Below are positions 22,348 to 31,578 of a stretch of 35,333 bases of DNA, piece by piece (within the stretch, counting starts at the first letter, position 1; each line of letters begins with the position of its first letter). The translations under genes were made by a program, and so were the position numbers. This DNA comes from Butyrivibrio sp. (GTDB lineage: Bacteria > Bacillota > Clostridia > Lachnospirales > Lachnospiraceae), in assembly GCA_023664865.1 (NCBI GenBank), contig JAMPEU010000026.1, forward strand, positions 1 through 35,333, in the 5' to 3' direction. The notes beneath the pieces are model-generated. The model did no database searches and was not told the origin of the DNA. It worked only from the letters and a program-made list of their open reading frames with translations.

Positions 22348-23940
22348 GTGAGCAGTTACGCGGATGAGATTAACAAAAGAAGGACATTTGCCATTATCTC
22401 GCATCCCGATGCAGGGAAGACGACATTGACAGAGAAGTTTCTTCTATATGGCGGGGCAATCAACCTTGCCGGAAGCGTTAAAGGCAAGGCTACGGCAAGA
22501 CATGCGGTTTCCGACTGGATGGAAATTGAGAAGGAGAGGGGTATTTCAGTCACTTCTTCCGTTCTGCAGTTTCAGTATGGGGGATTTTGCATTAATATTC
22601 TGGACACGCCGGGGCATCAGGATTTCTCGGAAGATACCTATAGAACCTTGATGGCGGCGGATTCAGCCGTGATGGTGATTGACGCGTCTAAGGGAGTTGA
22701 GGCGCAGACCAGAAAATTATTTAAAGTATGCGTTATGCGCCATATCCCCATTTTTACTTTTATTAATAAGATGGACAGGGACGCCAACGATACGTTTGAA
22801 CTTTTGGATGAAATAGAGAAGGAGCTTGGAATTGCGACATGCCCCATGAACTGGCCTATCGGTTCGGGTAAAAGCTTTAAAGGCGTATATGACAGGGAAG
22901 ATAAATGCGTAATCACATATTCCGACACGGAAAAAGGAACGAAAGAAGGACTGTCAAAGCGTATTCCGATTACCGAAGAGGGAGAGCTTACAGACAATAT
23001 TGGAGAGCAGTTTAAGGCGCAGCTTTTAGACGAGATAGATTTGCTTGATGGAGCCAGTGCGGAATATGATTTAGGCAAGGTTCGCGCGGGTGAACTGACG
23101 CCGGTATTCTTCGGTTCAGCGCTTACAAACTTCGGTGTAGAGATTTTCCTGCAATATTTTCTGAAAATGACGACTACGCCGCTGCCGCGCAAAGCAGATG
23201 CAGGATTGATTGATCCTGTGGAAAATGAATTTTCCGCCTTTGTCTTTAAGATACAGGCTAATATGAATAAGGCACATCGTGACAGGGTAGCGTTCATGCG
23301 TATATGTTCAGGAAGATATGACGCCAATATGGAAGTTAGGCATGTACAGGGCGGCAAGGTTATGCGGCTTTCGCAGCCGCAGCAGATTATGGCTGACGAA
23401 CGCAAGATATTGAGTGAGGCATATGCCGGAGATATTATAGGCGTGTTTGATCCGGGAATTTTCTCTATAGGGGATACTTTATGTATGCCGAAGGAAAACT
23501 TTCAATATGAAGGAATACCTACATTTGCACCGGAACATTTCGCCAGAGTACGCCAGCTTGACACTATGAAAAGAAAGCAGTTCGTCAAAGGAATCACGCA
23601 GATTGCACAGGAAGGCGCGATTCAGATTTTTCAGGAATTTAATACGGGAATGGAAGAGATTATCGTAGGCGTGGTCGGAGTCCTGCAGTTTGACGTTCTG
23701 AAATATCGCCTTGAGAATGAATACAATGTAGAGATAAGGCTGGATAATCTTCCGTATGAGCATATCAGGTGGATTGAGAATAAAGATATTGATTTGGATA
23801 AGCTGACCGGAACTTCGGATATGAAGAAAATCAAGGACTTAAAGGGCAATCCGTTGCTGCTTTTCGTCAATCCGTGGAGCGTTAAAATGACACAGGAGAG
23901 GAATGAAGGTCTGATACTTTCCGAATTTGGCAGAAATTAA
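22348..23940 (+). CDS. prfC: Peptide chain release factor 3
   Basis: A GTPase that recycles RF1/RF2 from the ribosome; 530 aa is the standard length. G1 is HPDAGKTT (19-26), the switch region ERGISVTSSV, G3 DTPGHQDFSEDTYR, G4 NKMDRD. The RF3-specific C-terminal region has GVVGVLQFDVLKYRLENEYN and the RWIENKD segment. The start is GTG 22348: GGAGG at 22334-22338 lies 9 bp upstream and the protein then begins MSSYADEINKRRTFAIISHP. An in-frame GTG at 22333 overlaps the ribosome site. It follows deoB by 51 bp. Confidence 0.96.
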   Translation: MSSYADEINKRRTFAIISHPDAGKTTLTEKFLLYGGAINLAGSVKGKATARHAVSDWMEIEKERGISVTSSVLQFQYGGFCINILDTPGHQDFSEDTYRTLMAADSAVMVIDASKGVEAQTRKLFKVCVMRHIPIFTFINKMDRDANDTFELLDEIEKELGIATCPMNWPIGSGKSFKGVYDREDKCVITYSDTEKGTKEGLSKRIPITEEGELTDNIGEQFKAQLLDEIDLLDGASAEYDLGKVRAGELTPVFFGSALTNFGVEIFLQYFLKMTTTPLPRKADAGLIDPVENEFSAFVFKIQANMNKAHRDRVAFMRICSGRYDANMEVRHVQGGKVMRLSQPQQIMADERKILSEAYAGDIIGVFDPGIFSIGDTLCMPKENFQYEGIPTFAPEHFARVRQLDTMKRKQFVKGITQIAQEGAIQIFQEFNTGMEEIIVGVVGVLQFDVLKYRLENEYNVEIRLDNLPYEHIRWIENKDIDLDKLTGTSDMKKIKDLKGNPLLLFVNPWSVKMTQERNEGLILSEFGRN

Positions 23941-24012
23941 GGCGTATCTTCCATAGCCTTCCATAGTCTGCGAGTTTTTTTACACTATTATAATATGTCA
24001 GAAGGTGATATT

Positions 24013-25284
24013 ATGAGAAAGTCTTTTTTGTCACGGCTTAGCAGTTTAATCTGTGTAATGGTGATTGGCGGTTGTTTAATTTATGCCGCGAATACTGACA
24101 AGAAAACAGGAGCAGTTGAAGGCAGTTATGCCGCTTCCGGACTCAAAGTTCAGGTCAGTGATGATGAAGGAATTCTCGTGGCAAGGGAAACCGTTGCGGA
24201 AATGGACGGCGATGACAGTTTTTCCGTGGGCGAAAAGCTTACGGAAGATAATAGGCATGCCGTTGAAGAAGAACTTGAGGATGCCTATGCCTATAATAAT
24301 CTGACTAAAGAAGAACAGACTGTGTATGTGGAGATTTTACACTCACTTTTGGAGTTTGAAGAGGATACAGAGCTTTCGACGCTTAATAGCGATATAGTAC
24401 CGCGTATATTTCAGTGCGTGCTGAACGACAACCCTGAAATATTTTATGTAAATGGATACAGATATACCACGTATACTTTAGGGGATATTCCTAAAAAGCT
24501 TACGTTTACCGGAACTTATGATATGGATAGGGATGAGGCGGAAGTAAAGCAGGAGGCTATAAATAATTATGTAAACCAATGCCTTGCAGGAATACCTAAG
24601 GATGCCGACGAATATGAGACGGTTAAATATATTTACGAGTATTTGATAGAGCATACTGAGTATGATTTATTCGCGGAAGACAGCCAAAATATCTGTTCTG
24701 TGTTCATCGATGGCAAATCCGTATGTCAGGGATATGCCAAGGCTACGCAGTATTTACTGCAAAGAGCCGGAATAAGCGCGACACTGGTATTAGGAAAAGT
24801 GTCGTCGGGAGAAGGCCATGCCTGGAATTTGGTAAAAATAGACGGAGACTGGTATTATGTCGATACGACATGGGGGGACGCTTCTTATAGGACTCAGAGT
24901 GGCGAAGAGGCATTTCCCAAGCAGCATGTGCCGTTAATAAATTATGACTATCTGTGTGTCACAACGGAGCAGATAGATGAGACTCATATAATAGACAATG
25001 TCGTGGACATGCCTATGTGTACTTCTATGGAAGCGAACTATTATGTAAGGGAAGGGCTTTATTTTACAGACGTTGATGAGGATAAACTTAGCAAAATCTT
25101 TGACGAAGGATACGATAAAGGGCGGGCTTACGTCACTTTAAAATGTGCGTCTTTAGAAATATATGATAAAATGTATGAGAAGCTTATCGACAATCAGGAG
25201 ATTTTCAGGTATCTGGATTGTCCGGACGGCGTTGTATCCTATACTGTAAGTGACGAACAATGCAGTATGAGTTTCTGGTTATAA
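24013..25284 (+). CDS. Secreted transglutaminase-like domain protein
   Basis: A 423-aa protein with an N-terminal signal or anchor (LSSLICVMVIGGCLIYA; the cysteine at 21 is in a poor lipobox) and a transglutaminase/protease-like domain. The catalytic triad is visible: C238 in KSVCQGYAKATQYLLQRAG, H269 in GEGHAWNLVKIDG, D284 in YYVDTTWGD. Upstream, YKYIYEYL-type sequence (VKYIYEYLIEHTEYD) is typical of bacterial surface proteins of this class, which crosslink or cleave peptides at the cell envelope. Substrate unknown. ATG 24013 follows GAAGGTGAT; the frame opens six codons earlier. A TATAAT at 23989-23994 is close upstream. Confidence 0.87.
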   Translation: MRKSFLSRLSSLICVMVIGGCLIYAANTDKKTGAVEGSYAASGLKVQVSDDEGILVARETVAEMDGDDSFSVGEKLTEDNRHAVEEELEDAYAYNNLTKEEQTVYVEILHSLLEFEEDTELSTLNSDIVPRIFQCVLNDNPEIFYVNGYRYTTYTLGDIPKKLTFTGTYDMDRDEAEVKQEAINNYVNQCLAGIPKDADEYETVKYIYEYLIEHTEYDLFAEDSQNICSVFIDGKSVCQGYAKATQYLLQRAGISATLVLGKVSSGEGHAWNLVKIDGDWYYVDTTWGDASYRTQSGEEAFPKQHVPLINYDYLCVTTEQIDETHIIDNVVDMPMCTSMEANYYVREGLYFTDVDEDKLSKIFDEGYDKGRAYVTLKCASLEIYDKMYEKLIDNQEIFRYLDCPDGVVSYTVSDEQCSMSFWL

Positions 25285-25324
25285 AAGTTTATATAATGCG
25301 GTACTATGCAAAAAACATAAATTT

Positions 25325-25333
25325 TGTTATACT
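25325..25333 (+). promoter_or_regulatory. Extended -10 promoter element upstream of asp23
   Basis: TGTTATACT: TATACT (25328-25333) with upstream TG. The -35 region is poor. It lies about 53 bp before ATG 25386 and could drive the asp23-nusB-xseA block. Confidence 0.5.
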
Positions 25334-25385
25334 TAGACAAAATCAAATGATTAGCGCGAAGTGAAAACAGGAATGGAGGGTTTAT

Positions 25386-25772
25386 ATGGAACAGGAAGCT
25401 AAAAAGAATACTTATGTATTGGATGAAAATGAAAAGGTCGGCTCGGTCAAAATAGCGGACGACGTTGTAGCGATGATTGCGGCACTGGCAGCTACGGAGG
25501 TAGAAGGCATCGCTTCAATGGCGGGAAACGTTACGCACGACCTTCTTAGCAGAGTCGGTGTAAGAAACGCTGCCAAGGGTGCAAGAGTGGAAGTATTGCA
25601 AAAGAAAGTAAAAGTGGACTTGGCGATTACGATAGAATACGGATACAATATTCCTGCAACATGCCAGAGGGTACAGGCAAAAGTTAAGAATGCGGTTGAG
25701 AATATGACAGGTCTGGAAGTGACCGACGTAAATATCCGCATCGCAGGTGTAAGCGTGTCTAAGGAAAAATAA
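25386..25772 (+). CDS. Asp23/Gls24 family envelope stress protein
   Basis: A 128-aa soluble protein of the Asp23/Gls24 (YqhY-like) family. It shows the conserved start GSVKIADDVVAMIAALAATEVEGI, the middle VEVLQKKVKVDLAITIEYGYNIP, and the end VENMTGLEVTDVNIRIAGVSV. Members are abundant membrane-associated proteins linked to envelope homeostasis or fatty-acid control; exact role unclear. GGAGGG precedes ATG 25386. Its place directly before nusB is the standard Firmicute arrangement for YqhY. Confidence 0.93.
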   Translation: MEQEAKKNTYVLDENEKVGSVKIADDVVAMIAALAATEVEGIASMAGNVTHDLLSRVGVRNAAKGARVEVLQKKVKVDLAITIEYGYNIPATCQRVQAKVKNAVENMTGLEVTDVNIRIAGVSVSKEK

Positions 25773-25790
25773 CATTGAGCAGAGGTTTGC

Positions 25791-26186
25791 ATGAGCAGAA
25801 GAGAATTAAGGGAGCAGATATTTAAGCTGCTGTTCCGTGTAGAGTTTAACAATCTTGAGGATATGTCTGAACAGGAGAAGTTTTTCTTCGATGATGAATG
25901 TAAGGCGGATACTGCAGACGCGGAGTATATTTCCGCCAAATACCATAAGATTGAAGAAAAACTGGAAACAATAGACAATATGCTGAATGAGAGGGCGCAG
26001 AACTGGGTTACTTCGAGAATGGGCAAGGTGGATTTGACAATCCTCAGGCTTGCCGTCTATGAAATCGCCTTCGACGATGAAGTGCCTACGGGCGTGGCAA
26101 TTAACGAAGCGGTAGAGCTGGCGAAAAAGTTCGGACAGGACGCATCATCGGGCTTTGTCAACGGCGTTTTGGCGAAATTTGCATAA
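25791..26186 (+). CDS. nusB: Transcription antitermination factor NusB
   Basis: A 131-aa all-helical RNA-binding protein. With NusE (S10) it binds the boxA of rRNA leaders to prevent termination. It starts MSRRELREQIFKLLFRVEF, the arginine-rich helix of NusB, and ends with VDLTILRLAVYEIAFDDEVP followed by AINEAVELAKKFGQDASSGFVNGVL, the strongest family signature. It lies 18 bp after the Asp23 gene and 12 bp before xseA, probably in one operon. Confidence 0.96.
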   Translation: MSRRELREQIFKLLFRVEFNNLEDMSEQEKFFFDDECKADTADAEYISAKYHKIEEKLETIDNMLNERAQNWVTSRMGKVDLTILRLAVYEIAFDDEVPTGVAINEAVELAKKFGQDASSGFVNGVLAKFA

Positions 26187-26198
26187 AAAGGTGTCGCA

Positions 26199-27410
26199 AT
26201 GCAGAATGTATATACGGTAACGCAGGTTAATTCATATATCAGAAATATGTTCACTCAGGACTTTATGATGCAGTCTATCTCCGTTCAGGGTGAAGTAAGT
26301 AATTGCAAATACCATACGTCGGGGCATATCTATTTTACCTTAAAGGACGAAAAAGCAACAATATCATGTGTTATGTTTGCGTCCAACAGAGGCGGACTTT
26401 CCTTTAAAATGGCGGAAGGGCAGCAGATAGTCGTAAAAGGCGCTATTGATGTCTATGAAAGGGACGGAAAGTACCAGTTATATGCTAAAGAAATCAAACA
26501 GGCAGGCGCTGGGGCGCTGTATGAGCGTTATGAGCGTCTTAAGGCGGAATTAGAGGAGCGCGGCATGTTTGCCAAGGAGTACAAACAGCCTATACCCAGA
26601 TATATAAGCCGACTTGGAGTCGTTACGGCGCAGACCGGGGCGGCAGTCCGCGATATTATTCAGATTGCATCGAGAAGAAATCCGTATGTGCAGATTATCC
26701 TGTATCCGGCTATTGTACAGGGAGATATGGCGGTAAGCAGCATTGTGAACGGTATACGCGCTATGGAACGCTATGACGTGGATACGATTATCGTCGGAAG
26801 AGGCGGCGGTTCTATTGAGGATTTGTGGGCGTTTAACGAAGAGGCTGTCGCACAGGCGATATTTGACTGCCCTATTCCTATTATCTCCGCAGTCGGGCAT
26901 GAGACCGATGTAACAATAGCGGATTTTGTGGCGGACCTTAGGGCTCCTACCCCGTCGGCAGCGGCGGAACTTGCCGTATATGATATAGAACAGCTTAACG
27001 AGCGTTTAAGCGAGTATGCTTATACCATGCAGCACTTATGCAGGAACAATATAGCCGCATACCGCAGCAGGCTTAATAATTATCAAATGAGGATTAAATA
27101 TTTAAGCCCGTTCAACCGTATCAGAGAAAAGCGCACATATATGATGAAACTGGAAGAAAGCCTTCAAAACTGCATGGAGAACAGGATTGCAGATAAGAAA
27201 CACAGGCTTGCGCTGTATATAGAGCAAATGAAAGGGTTGTCGCCGCTCGATAAGTTAAATCAAGGGTATTCGTATGCGTCGGACTCTCAGGGCAAGACGG
27301 TCAACAGGTTAGAACAGGTATCGGCTGGCGGGCGGATAGATGTTTATGTCAAAGATGGCGTGTTTATTACGGAAGTCGTGGATAAACATAAGATATCGCA
27401 CGATATTTAA
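26199..27410 (+). CDS. xseA: Exodeoxyribonuclease VII large subunit
   Basis: The catalytic subunit of the single-strand-specific ExoVII, 403 aa. N-terminal OB-fold: VTQVNSYIRNMFTQDFMMQS, VQGEVSNCKYHTSGHIYFTL. The catalytic domain has GVVTAQTGAAVRDIIQIASRR, DTIIVGRGGGSIEDLWAFNE, and ISAVGHETDVTIADFVADLRAPTPSAAAE. A coiled-coil C-terminal part follows, which binds XseB. The ATG at 26199 follows AAAGGTG. A 176-bp palindrome element separates it from xseB, its partner subunit. Confidence 0.96.
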   Translation: MQNVYTVTQVNSYIRNMFTQDFMMQSISVQGEVSNCKYHTSGHIYFTLKDEKATISCVMFASNRGGLSFKMAEGQQIVVKGAIDVYERDGKYQLYAKEIKQAGAGALYERYERLKAELEERGMFAKEYKQPIPRYISRLGVVTAQTGAAVRDIIQIASRRNPYVQIILYPAIVQGDMAVSSIVNGIRAMERYDVDTIIVGRGGGSIEDLWAFNEEAVAQAIFDCPIPIISAVGHETDVTIADFVADLRAPTPSAAAELAVYDIEQLNERLSEYAYTMQHLCRNNIAAYRSRLNNYQMRIKYLSPFNRIREKRTYMMKLEESLQNCMENRIADKKHRLALYIEQMKGLSPLDKLNQGYSYASDSQGKTVNRLEQVSAGGRIDVYVKDGVFITEVVDKHKISHDI

Positions 27411-27420
27411 ATGCAGATTG

Positions 27421-27596
27421 TTACTATTCACAGTAGTTGGGGGCATGAACTCATATGTTTTTATGAGTGGTACGCTCTCGCTCCGTGGAAAATCGCAGCG
27501 GTACTAAGCTCGAAAATACCTCGCTAAGTACCGGCGTTTTCCAAGGACCACTTATAAAAACATATGAGTTCATGCCATATAGGCTGTGAATGGTAA
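27421..27596. repeat. Nested palindrome, family B copy 2 (between xseA and xseB)
   Basis: Three layers. The outermost ttactattcacag (27421-27433) pairs with ctgtgaatggtaa (27584-27596), with one G-T. The next, 29 bp starting ggcatgaactcatatg (27442-27470 with 27548-27576), has one mismatch. The inner core is family B in inverted orientation (27524-27542). The second layer is shared with the element at 31579-31726. It begins 11 bp after the xseA stop, inside an operon. No U-tract. Confidence 0.92.
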
Positions 27597-27632
27597 TCAT
27601 GGATTGATTTTATCAAGTAAGAGGGCTAATAC

Positions 27633-27875
27633 ATGAGTAAAGCAAAAAAAGAAATTGATGAAACTTTAAACCTTTCTTTAGAGCAGGCTTTTGAGCAGAT
27701 AGAGAATACAATAGAGAATTTGGAAGACGAAAATATCACTTTGGAAGATTCGTTCCGTGAGTATCAGCAGGGAATGAGGCTCCTTAAATATTGTAATGAA
27801 AAAATCGACATGGTGGAAAAAAAGGTCTTAAAAATAAATGAAGATGGAGAATTAGATGAACTTGATGAACTTTGA
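27633..27875 (+). CDS. xseB: Exodeoxyribonuclease VII small subunit
   Basis: An 80-aa helical-hairpin protein that coats the XseA coiled coil. SLEQAFEQIENTIENLEDEN, then ITLEDSFREYQQGMRLLKYCNEKIDMVEKKVL is the family pattern (F-E-Q/L-xxxVxxLE...LE-x-SL-x-xF-x-xG). Ribosome site AAGAGGG. The end overlaps ispA by 20 bp. Confidence 0.95.
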   Translation: MSKAKKEIDETLNLSLEQAFEQIENTIENLEDENITLEDSFREYQQGMRLLKYCNEKIDMVEKKVLKINEDGELDELDEL

Positions 27876-28767
27876 GGAAGAGTTAAAGGATAGAACGGCA
27901 CATATGGAAGAAGTGCTTGATGCTTTTTGGCCTAAGGAAGAAGGGCTGCAAAGGACGGTTATCGAAGCGATGAATTATTCGGTCATGGCAGGCGGTAAGA
28001 GGCTGCGCCCTATGCTTATGGAAGAAACCTATAAGATGTTTGGCGGCAGCGGAGAGCTGATAGAGCCATTTATGGCGGCTATAGAAATGATTCATAATTA
28101 TTCGCTTGTGCATGACGACCTTCCGGCGATGGATAACGATGAGTATAGACGGGGAAGAAAGACCACGCATATAGTATACGGCGAAGGAATGGCTGTGCTG
28201 GCAGGCGATGCGCTGCTCAATTACGCCTTTGAAACGGCATGTCTTGCCTTTGATAAAGCGAAGACATATGAAGAATACCAAAGAACCGCAGCCGCGCTTA
28301 AAGTGCTTGGCAAGAAAGCCGGAATATACGGAATGATTGGCGGTCAGTGCGTGGACATTGAGTCAGAAGATAAGCAGACGGATTTGACAGAAGAACTTAT
28401 TCTTTTTATACATGAGCATAAGACCGCAGCGCTCATACAGAGCGCAATGATGATAGGCGCCATACTTGCCGAGGCTGATGATGAGCAGGTTAAGGCAGTT
28501 GAAAAATGCGCTTACAATATAGGCATTGCTTTCCAGATTCAGGACGATATCCTTGATGTGACAAGCAGTACGGAAGTCTTGGGCAAGCCTGTAGGGAGCG
28601 ATGAGAAAAATAATAAGATAACATATGTTACTATACACGGAATAGAGCAGTCAAAGGAAAAGACCGCGGAATTATCCGCTGAGGCAATCCATATTCTCGC
28701 TTCCTTTCCACAGAGAAATTTATTTCTGGAAGAGTTGGTCAAAGAACTGATTTACCGTAAGAAATAG
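27856..28767 (+). CDS. ispA: Polyprenyl (farnesyl/geranyl) diphosphate synthase
   Basis: Condenses isopentenyl diphosphate with allylic diphosphates to make FPP or GPP, 303 aa. It has GGKRLRP (47-53), the first aspartate-rich motif DDLPAMD (87-93) with the RRGR following, GQCVDIESE, a KTA motif (EHKTAALI), and the second aspartate-rich motif QIQDDILDV. The start at 27856 is set by GGAG at 27846-27849; ATG 27865 is possible but too distant from it. It overlaps xseB and precedes dxs, matching the isoprenoid block of Clostridia. Confidence 0.95.
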   Translation: MNLMNFEEELKDRTAHMEEVLDAFWPKEEGLQRTVIEAMNYSVMAGGKRLRPMLMEETYKMFGGSGELIEPFMAAIEMIHNYSLVHDDLPAMDNDEYRRGRKTTHIVYGEGMAVLAGDALLNYAFETACLAFDKAKTYEEYQRTAAALKVLGKKAGIYGMIGGQCVDIESEDKQTDLTEELILFIHEHKTAALIQSAMMIGAILAEADDEQVKAVEKCAYNIGIAFQIQDDILDVTSSTEVLGKPVGSDEKNNKITYVTIHGIEQSKEKTAELSAEAIHILASFPQRNLFLEELVKELIYRKK

Positions 28768-28800
28768 GCAGGAATACTGTGAAAGAGTAGAGGAAATACT

Positions 28801-30678
28801 ATGTTCTTGGAGAAAATTGAAAAAACTAATGATATAAAGGAAATCGGTGCAGAGAATTACGATGCGCTTGCGGAAGAAATCAGGCAGTTCCTGATTCAGT
28901 CGATAAGCGTGACAGGCGGACACTTAGGCTCTAACCTTGGAGCTGTGGAGCTGACTATGGCGCTGCATCTTTTCTTAAATCTGCCTGAAGATAAAATTAT
29001 ATGGGACGTAGGGCATCAGTCATATACCCATAAGATTCTGACAGGAAGAAGGGACGGCTTTGCCAATCTGCGCAAATATGGCGGAATAAGCGGATTTCCC
29101 AAGCGTAAAGAGAGCGATTGCGACTGTTTCGATACAGGACACAGCTCCACTTCCATATCCGCGGGGCTTGGCATGGTAAGGGCTAGGGACCTTGAAGGTG
29201 GCAGCAACACGATTGTTTCTGTAATCGGAGACGGCTCCCTTACAGGTGGAATGGCATATGAGGCGCTTAATAATGCGGCAAGACTGGATACGAATTTTAT
29301 TATTGTTCTTAATGATAACAACATGTCGATTTCCGAAAACATAGGCGGCATTTCTAAATATCTGAATAATATCAGAACCACGGATATGTATCTTGATTTA
29401 AAGGAAGGCGTATATAATTCGCTGAATGGCAAATCCAAGTATGCAAATAAGCTGGTATCGCAGATTCGCCGTGTTAAGAGCAGTTTTAAGCAGCTGGTTG
29501 TACCGGGAATGCTATTTGAAGATATGGGTATCACCTATCTTGGACCGGTAGACGGACATGACATTCATGCGATGGTGAGAATGTTCAAGGAAGCAAGAAA
29601 GATAAAGAAAGCTGTAATGGTACATGTTATTACGCAGAAGGGAAAAGGATATGCTCCGGCGGAGAGACACCCTGCCAGATTCCACGGTGCGGAGCCTTTT
29701 GATATAGAGACCGGAATACCGAGCAATCCGCACTCAAAAGCAAGCTATACCGATGTTTTTTCTACGGTTATGTGTAAATTAGGTCAAAGAGACGAAAAGG
29801 TAGTTGCGATTACCGCGGCGATGCCGGACGGAACCGGTTTAAAACGCTTTAGGAATATGTACCCGGAGCGATTTTTCGATGTGGGGATAGCGGAAGAACA
29901 TGCGGTTACTTTCGCGGCGGGGCTTGCAGCGGGCGGACTTAAGCCTATCGTAGCGATATATTCTTCTTTCCTACAAAGGGCTTACGACCAGATACTTCAT
30001 GATGTCTGCATACAGAATCTTCCGGTTGTATTCGCGATTGACAGGGCGGGTCTTGTAGGGAGCGACGGCGAGACGCATCAGGGCATATTTGATTTGTCCT
30101 ACCTTTCTTCCATACCGAACATGCACATAATGGCGCCGAAGAATAAGTGGGAGCTTTCGGATATGATTAAATTTGCAGTCGAGAGTTCAATGCCGATGGC
30201 GGTAAGATATCCGCGAGGGGAAGCTTATGACGGGCTTGCGGATAACAGGACGAAAGTAGAATTTGGGAAGAGTGAAACCATCTATGAAGAAAAGGATATC
30301 GCACTCTTCGCAGTCGGCAGCATGGTAAAAACGGCGGTTGAGGTGCGGAAGAAACTTAAGGAAATGGGATATTCCTGCTCGCTTATAAATGCCAGATTTA
30401 TTAAGCCCATCGACGAGGAAACAGTAGAGAAATCATGCAAAGGACATAAATTAATCGTCACGATGGAAGAGAATGTCCTAAGCGGCGGCTTTGGCGAAAA
30501 AGTCAGGACATATGTGGATTCATTACATACCGAAGCCTCAGTATTGTGCATCGCGCTTCCCGACGAATATGTGGAGCATGGGAATGTCGAACTCTTAAAG
30601 CAGGAAGTCGGCATTGATGCGGACACAGTGGTTAAAAGGATTACGATTGAGTATATCGAAATGACAGGTAAAAAATAA
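28801..30678 (+). CDS. dxs: 1-deoxy-D-xylulose-5-phosphate synthase
   Basis: The first, thiamine-diphosphate-dependent enzyme of the MEP isoprenoid pathway (pyruvate + glyceraldehyde 3-phosphate), 625 aa. It shows GGHLGSNLGAVELT, the GDGSLTGGMAYEALNNAA...NDNNMSIS ThDP/Mg motif, KGKGYAPAE, the pyrimidine-domain FFDVGIAEEHAVTFAAGLA, and DRAGLVGSDGETHQGIFDLS. Start ATG 28801 follows AGAGGAAA. With ispA upstream it forms the isoprenoid pair. Confidence 0.97.
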   Translation: MFLEKIEKTNDIKEIGAENYDALAEEIRQFLIQSISVTGGHLGSNLGAVELTMALHLFLNLPEDKIIWDVGHQSYTHKILTGRRDGFANLRKYGGISGFPKRKESDCDCFDTGHSSTSISAGLGMVRARDLEGGSNTIVSVIGDGSLTGGMAYEALNNAARLDTNFIIVLNDNNMSISENIGGISKYLNNIRTTDMYLDLKEGVYNSLNGKSKYANKLVSQIRRVKSSFKQLVVPGMLFEDMGITYLGPVDGHDIHAMVRMFKEARKIKKAVMVHVITQKGKGYAPAERHPARFHGAEPFDIETGIPSNPHSKASYTDVFSTVMCKLGQRDEKVVAITAAMPDGTGLKRFRNMYPERFFDVGIAEEHAVTFAAGLAAGGLKPIVAIYSSFLQRAYDQILHDVCIQNLPVVFAIDRAGLVGSDGETHQGIFDLSYLSSIPNMHIMAPKNKWELSDMIKFAVESSMPMAVRYPRGEAYDGLADNRTKVEFGKSETIYEEKDIALFAVGSMVKTAVEVRKKLKEMGYSCSLINARFIKPIDEETVEKSCKGHKLIVTMEENVLSGGFGEKVRTYVDSLHTEASVLCIALPDEYVEHGNVELLKQEVGIDADTVVKRITIEYIEMTGKK

Positions 30679-30696
30679 AAAGCGTGGCAATAAATT

Positions 30697-31578
30697 ATGA
30701 AGGAAAGACTGGATATACTGCTCATGAAGCAGGGCTTTGCCGAGTCGAGAGAGAAGGCGAAAGCTATAATAATGACAGGCAGCGTTTTTGTCAACGGACA
30801 GCGTGAAGATAAGGCGGGCGCGGCATTTGATGAAAGCAAGATACATATCGAAGTAAGAGGGGAAACGCCTAAATACTGCAGCAGAGGCGGTCTTAAGCTG
30901 GAGAAAGCGATGGAAGAATTTCATATCAGCTTAAACGGCATGGTGTGCATGGATATCGGGGCATCTACCGGCGGCTTTACGGACTGTATGCTGCAAAGCG
31001 GAGCATCTAAGGTCTATTCCGTAGACGTAGGACACGGACAGCTTGCGTGGAAACTGCGAAACGACGAGCGGGTTGTCTGCATGGAAAAGACGAATTTCCG
31101 CTATATGAAGCCCGAAGATATAACCGATAGGCTGGATTTCGCGTCCATAGACGTTTCTTTTATTTCCCTGACGAAAATACTGATTCCGGCGAGAAATCTT
31201 CTCAAAGAAAAGGGGAAAATTGTCTGCCTTATCAAGCCGCAGTTTGAAGCGGGCAGGGAAAAGGTAGGTAAAAAAGGAGTCGTAAGGGAGCCGGAAATTC
31301 ATGAAGAAGTCATTCGCAAGATTATCACCTATGCGGATATGATAGGATTTGAAGTAAAACAGCTTACCTTTTCACCAATAAAAGGACCAGAAGGCAATAT
31401 CGAATACCTTGTGTATCTTAAGAAACGAGAGCAGATAGAAGAGGATATACTAGCACTTACAGAGGCGGAAGCGGAGAAGATGCTGCAAAATGTGCTTACA
31501 GGTGCAACTAACGCGGCTGAAAAAAATGCTATAAATATTGCAGAAATCGTAGAAACAGCTCACCACAGCCTGAATTGA
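30697..31578 (+). CDS. tlyA: TlyA family rRNA (cytidine-2'-O)-methyltransferase
   Basis: A 293-aa protein with an N-terminal S4 RNA-binding domain (ERLDILLMKQGFAESREKAK, then GSVFVNGQREDKAG) and an FtsJ-type SAM methyltransferase domain (CMDIGASTGGFTDCMLQSGA; VDVGHGQLAWKLR; IDVSFISLTKIL; IKPQFEAGRE). TlyA homologues methylate ribose 2'-OH in rRNA; some were named hemolysins. It carries a ~25-residue C-terminal extension rich in Ala and Glu. Its TGA is followed at once by the palindrome at 31579. Confidence 0.94.
   Translation: MKERLDILLMKQGFAESREKAKAIIMTGSVFVNGQREDKAGAAFDESKIHIEVRGETPKYCSRGGLKLEKAMEEFHISLNGMVCMDIGASTGGFTDCMLQSGASKVYSVDVGHGQLAWKLRNDERVVCMEKTNFRYMKPEDITDRLDFASIDVSFISLTKILIPARNLLKEKGKIVCLIKPQFEAGREKVGKKGVVREPEIHEEVIRKIITYADMIGFEVKQLTFSPIKGPEGNIEYLVYLKKREQIEEDILALTEAEAEKMLQNVLTGATNAAEKNAINIAEIVETAHHSLN

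Noticed and set aside
22638-23405. A 255-codon open frame on the minus strand
   Set aside because: It lies wholly inside prfC on the opposite strand, shows no recognisable motif and has low-complexity Ser/Thr-rich content typical of antisense frames.
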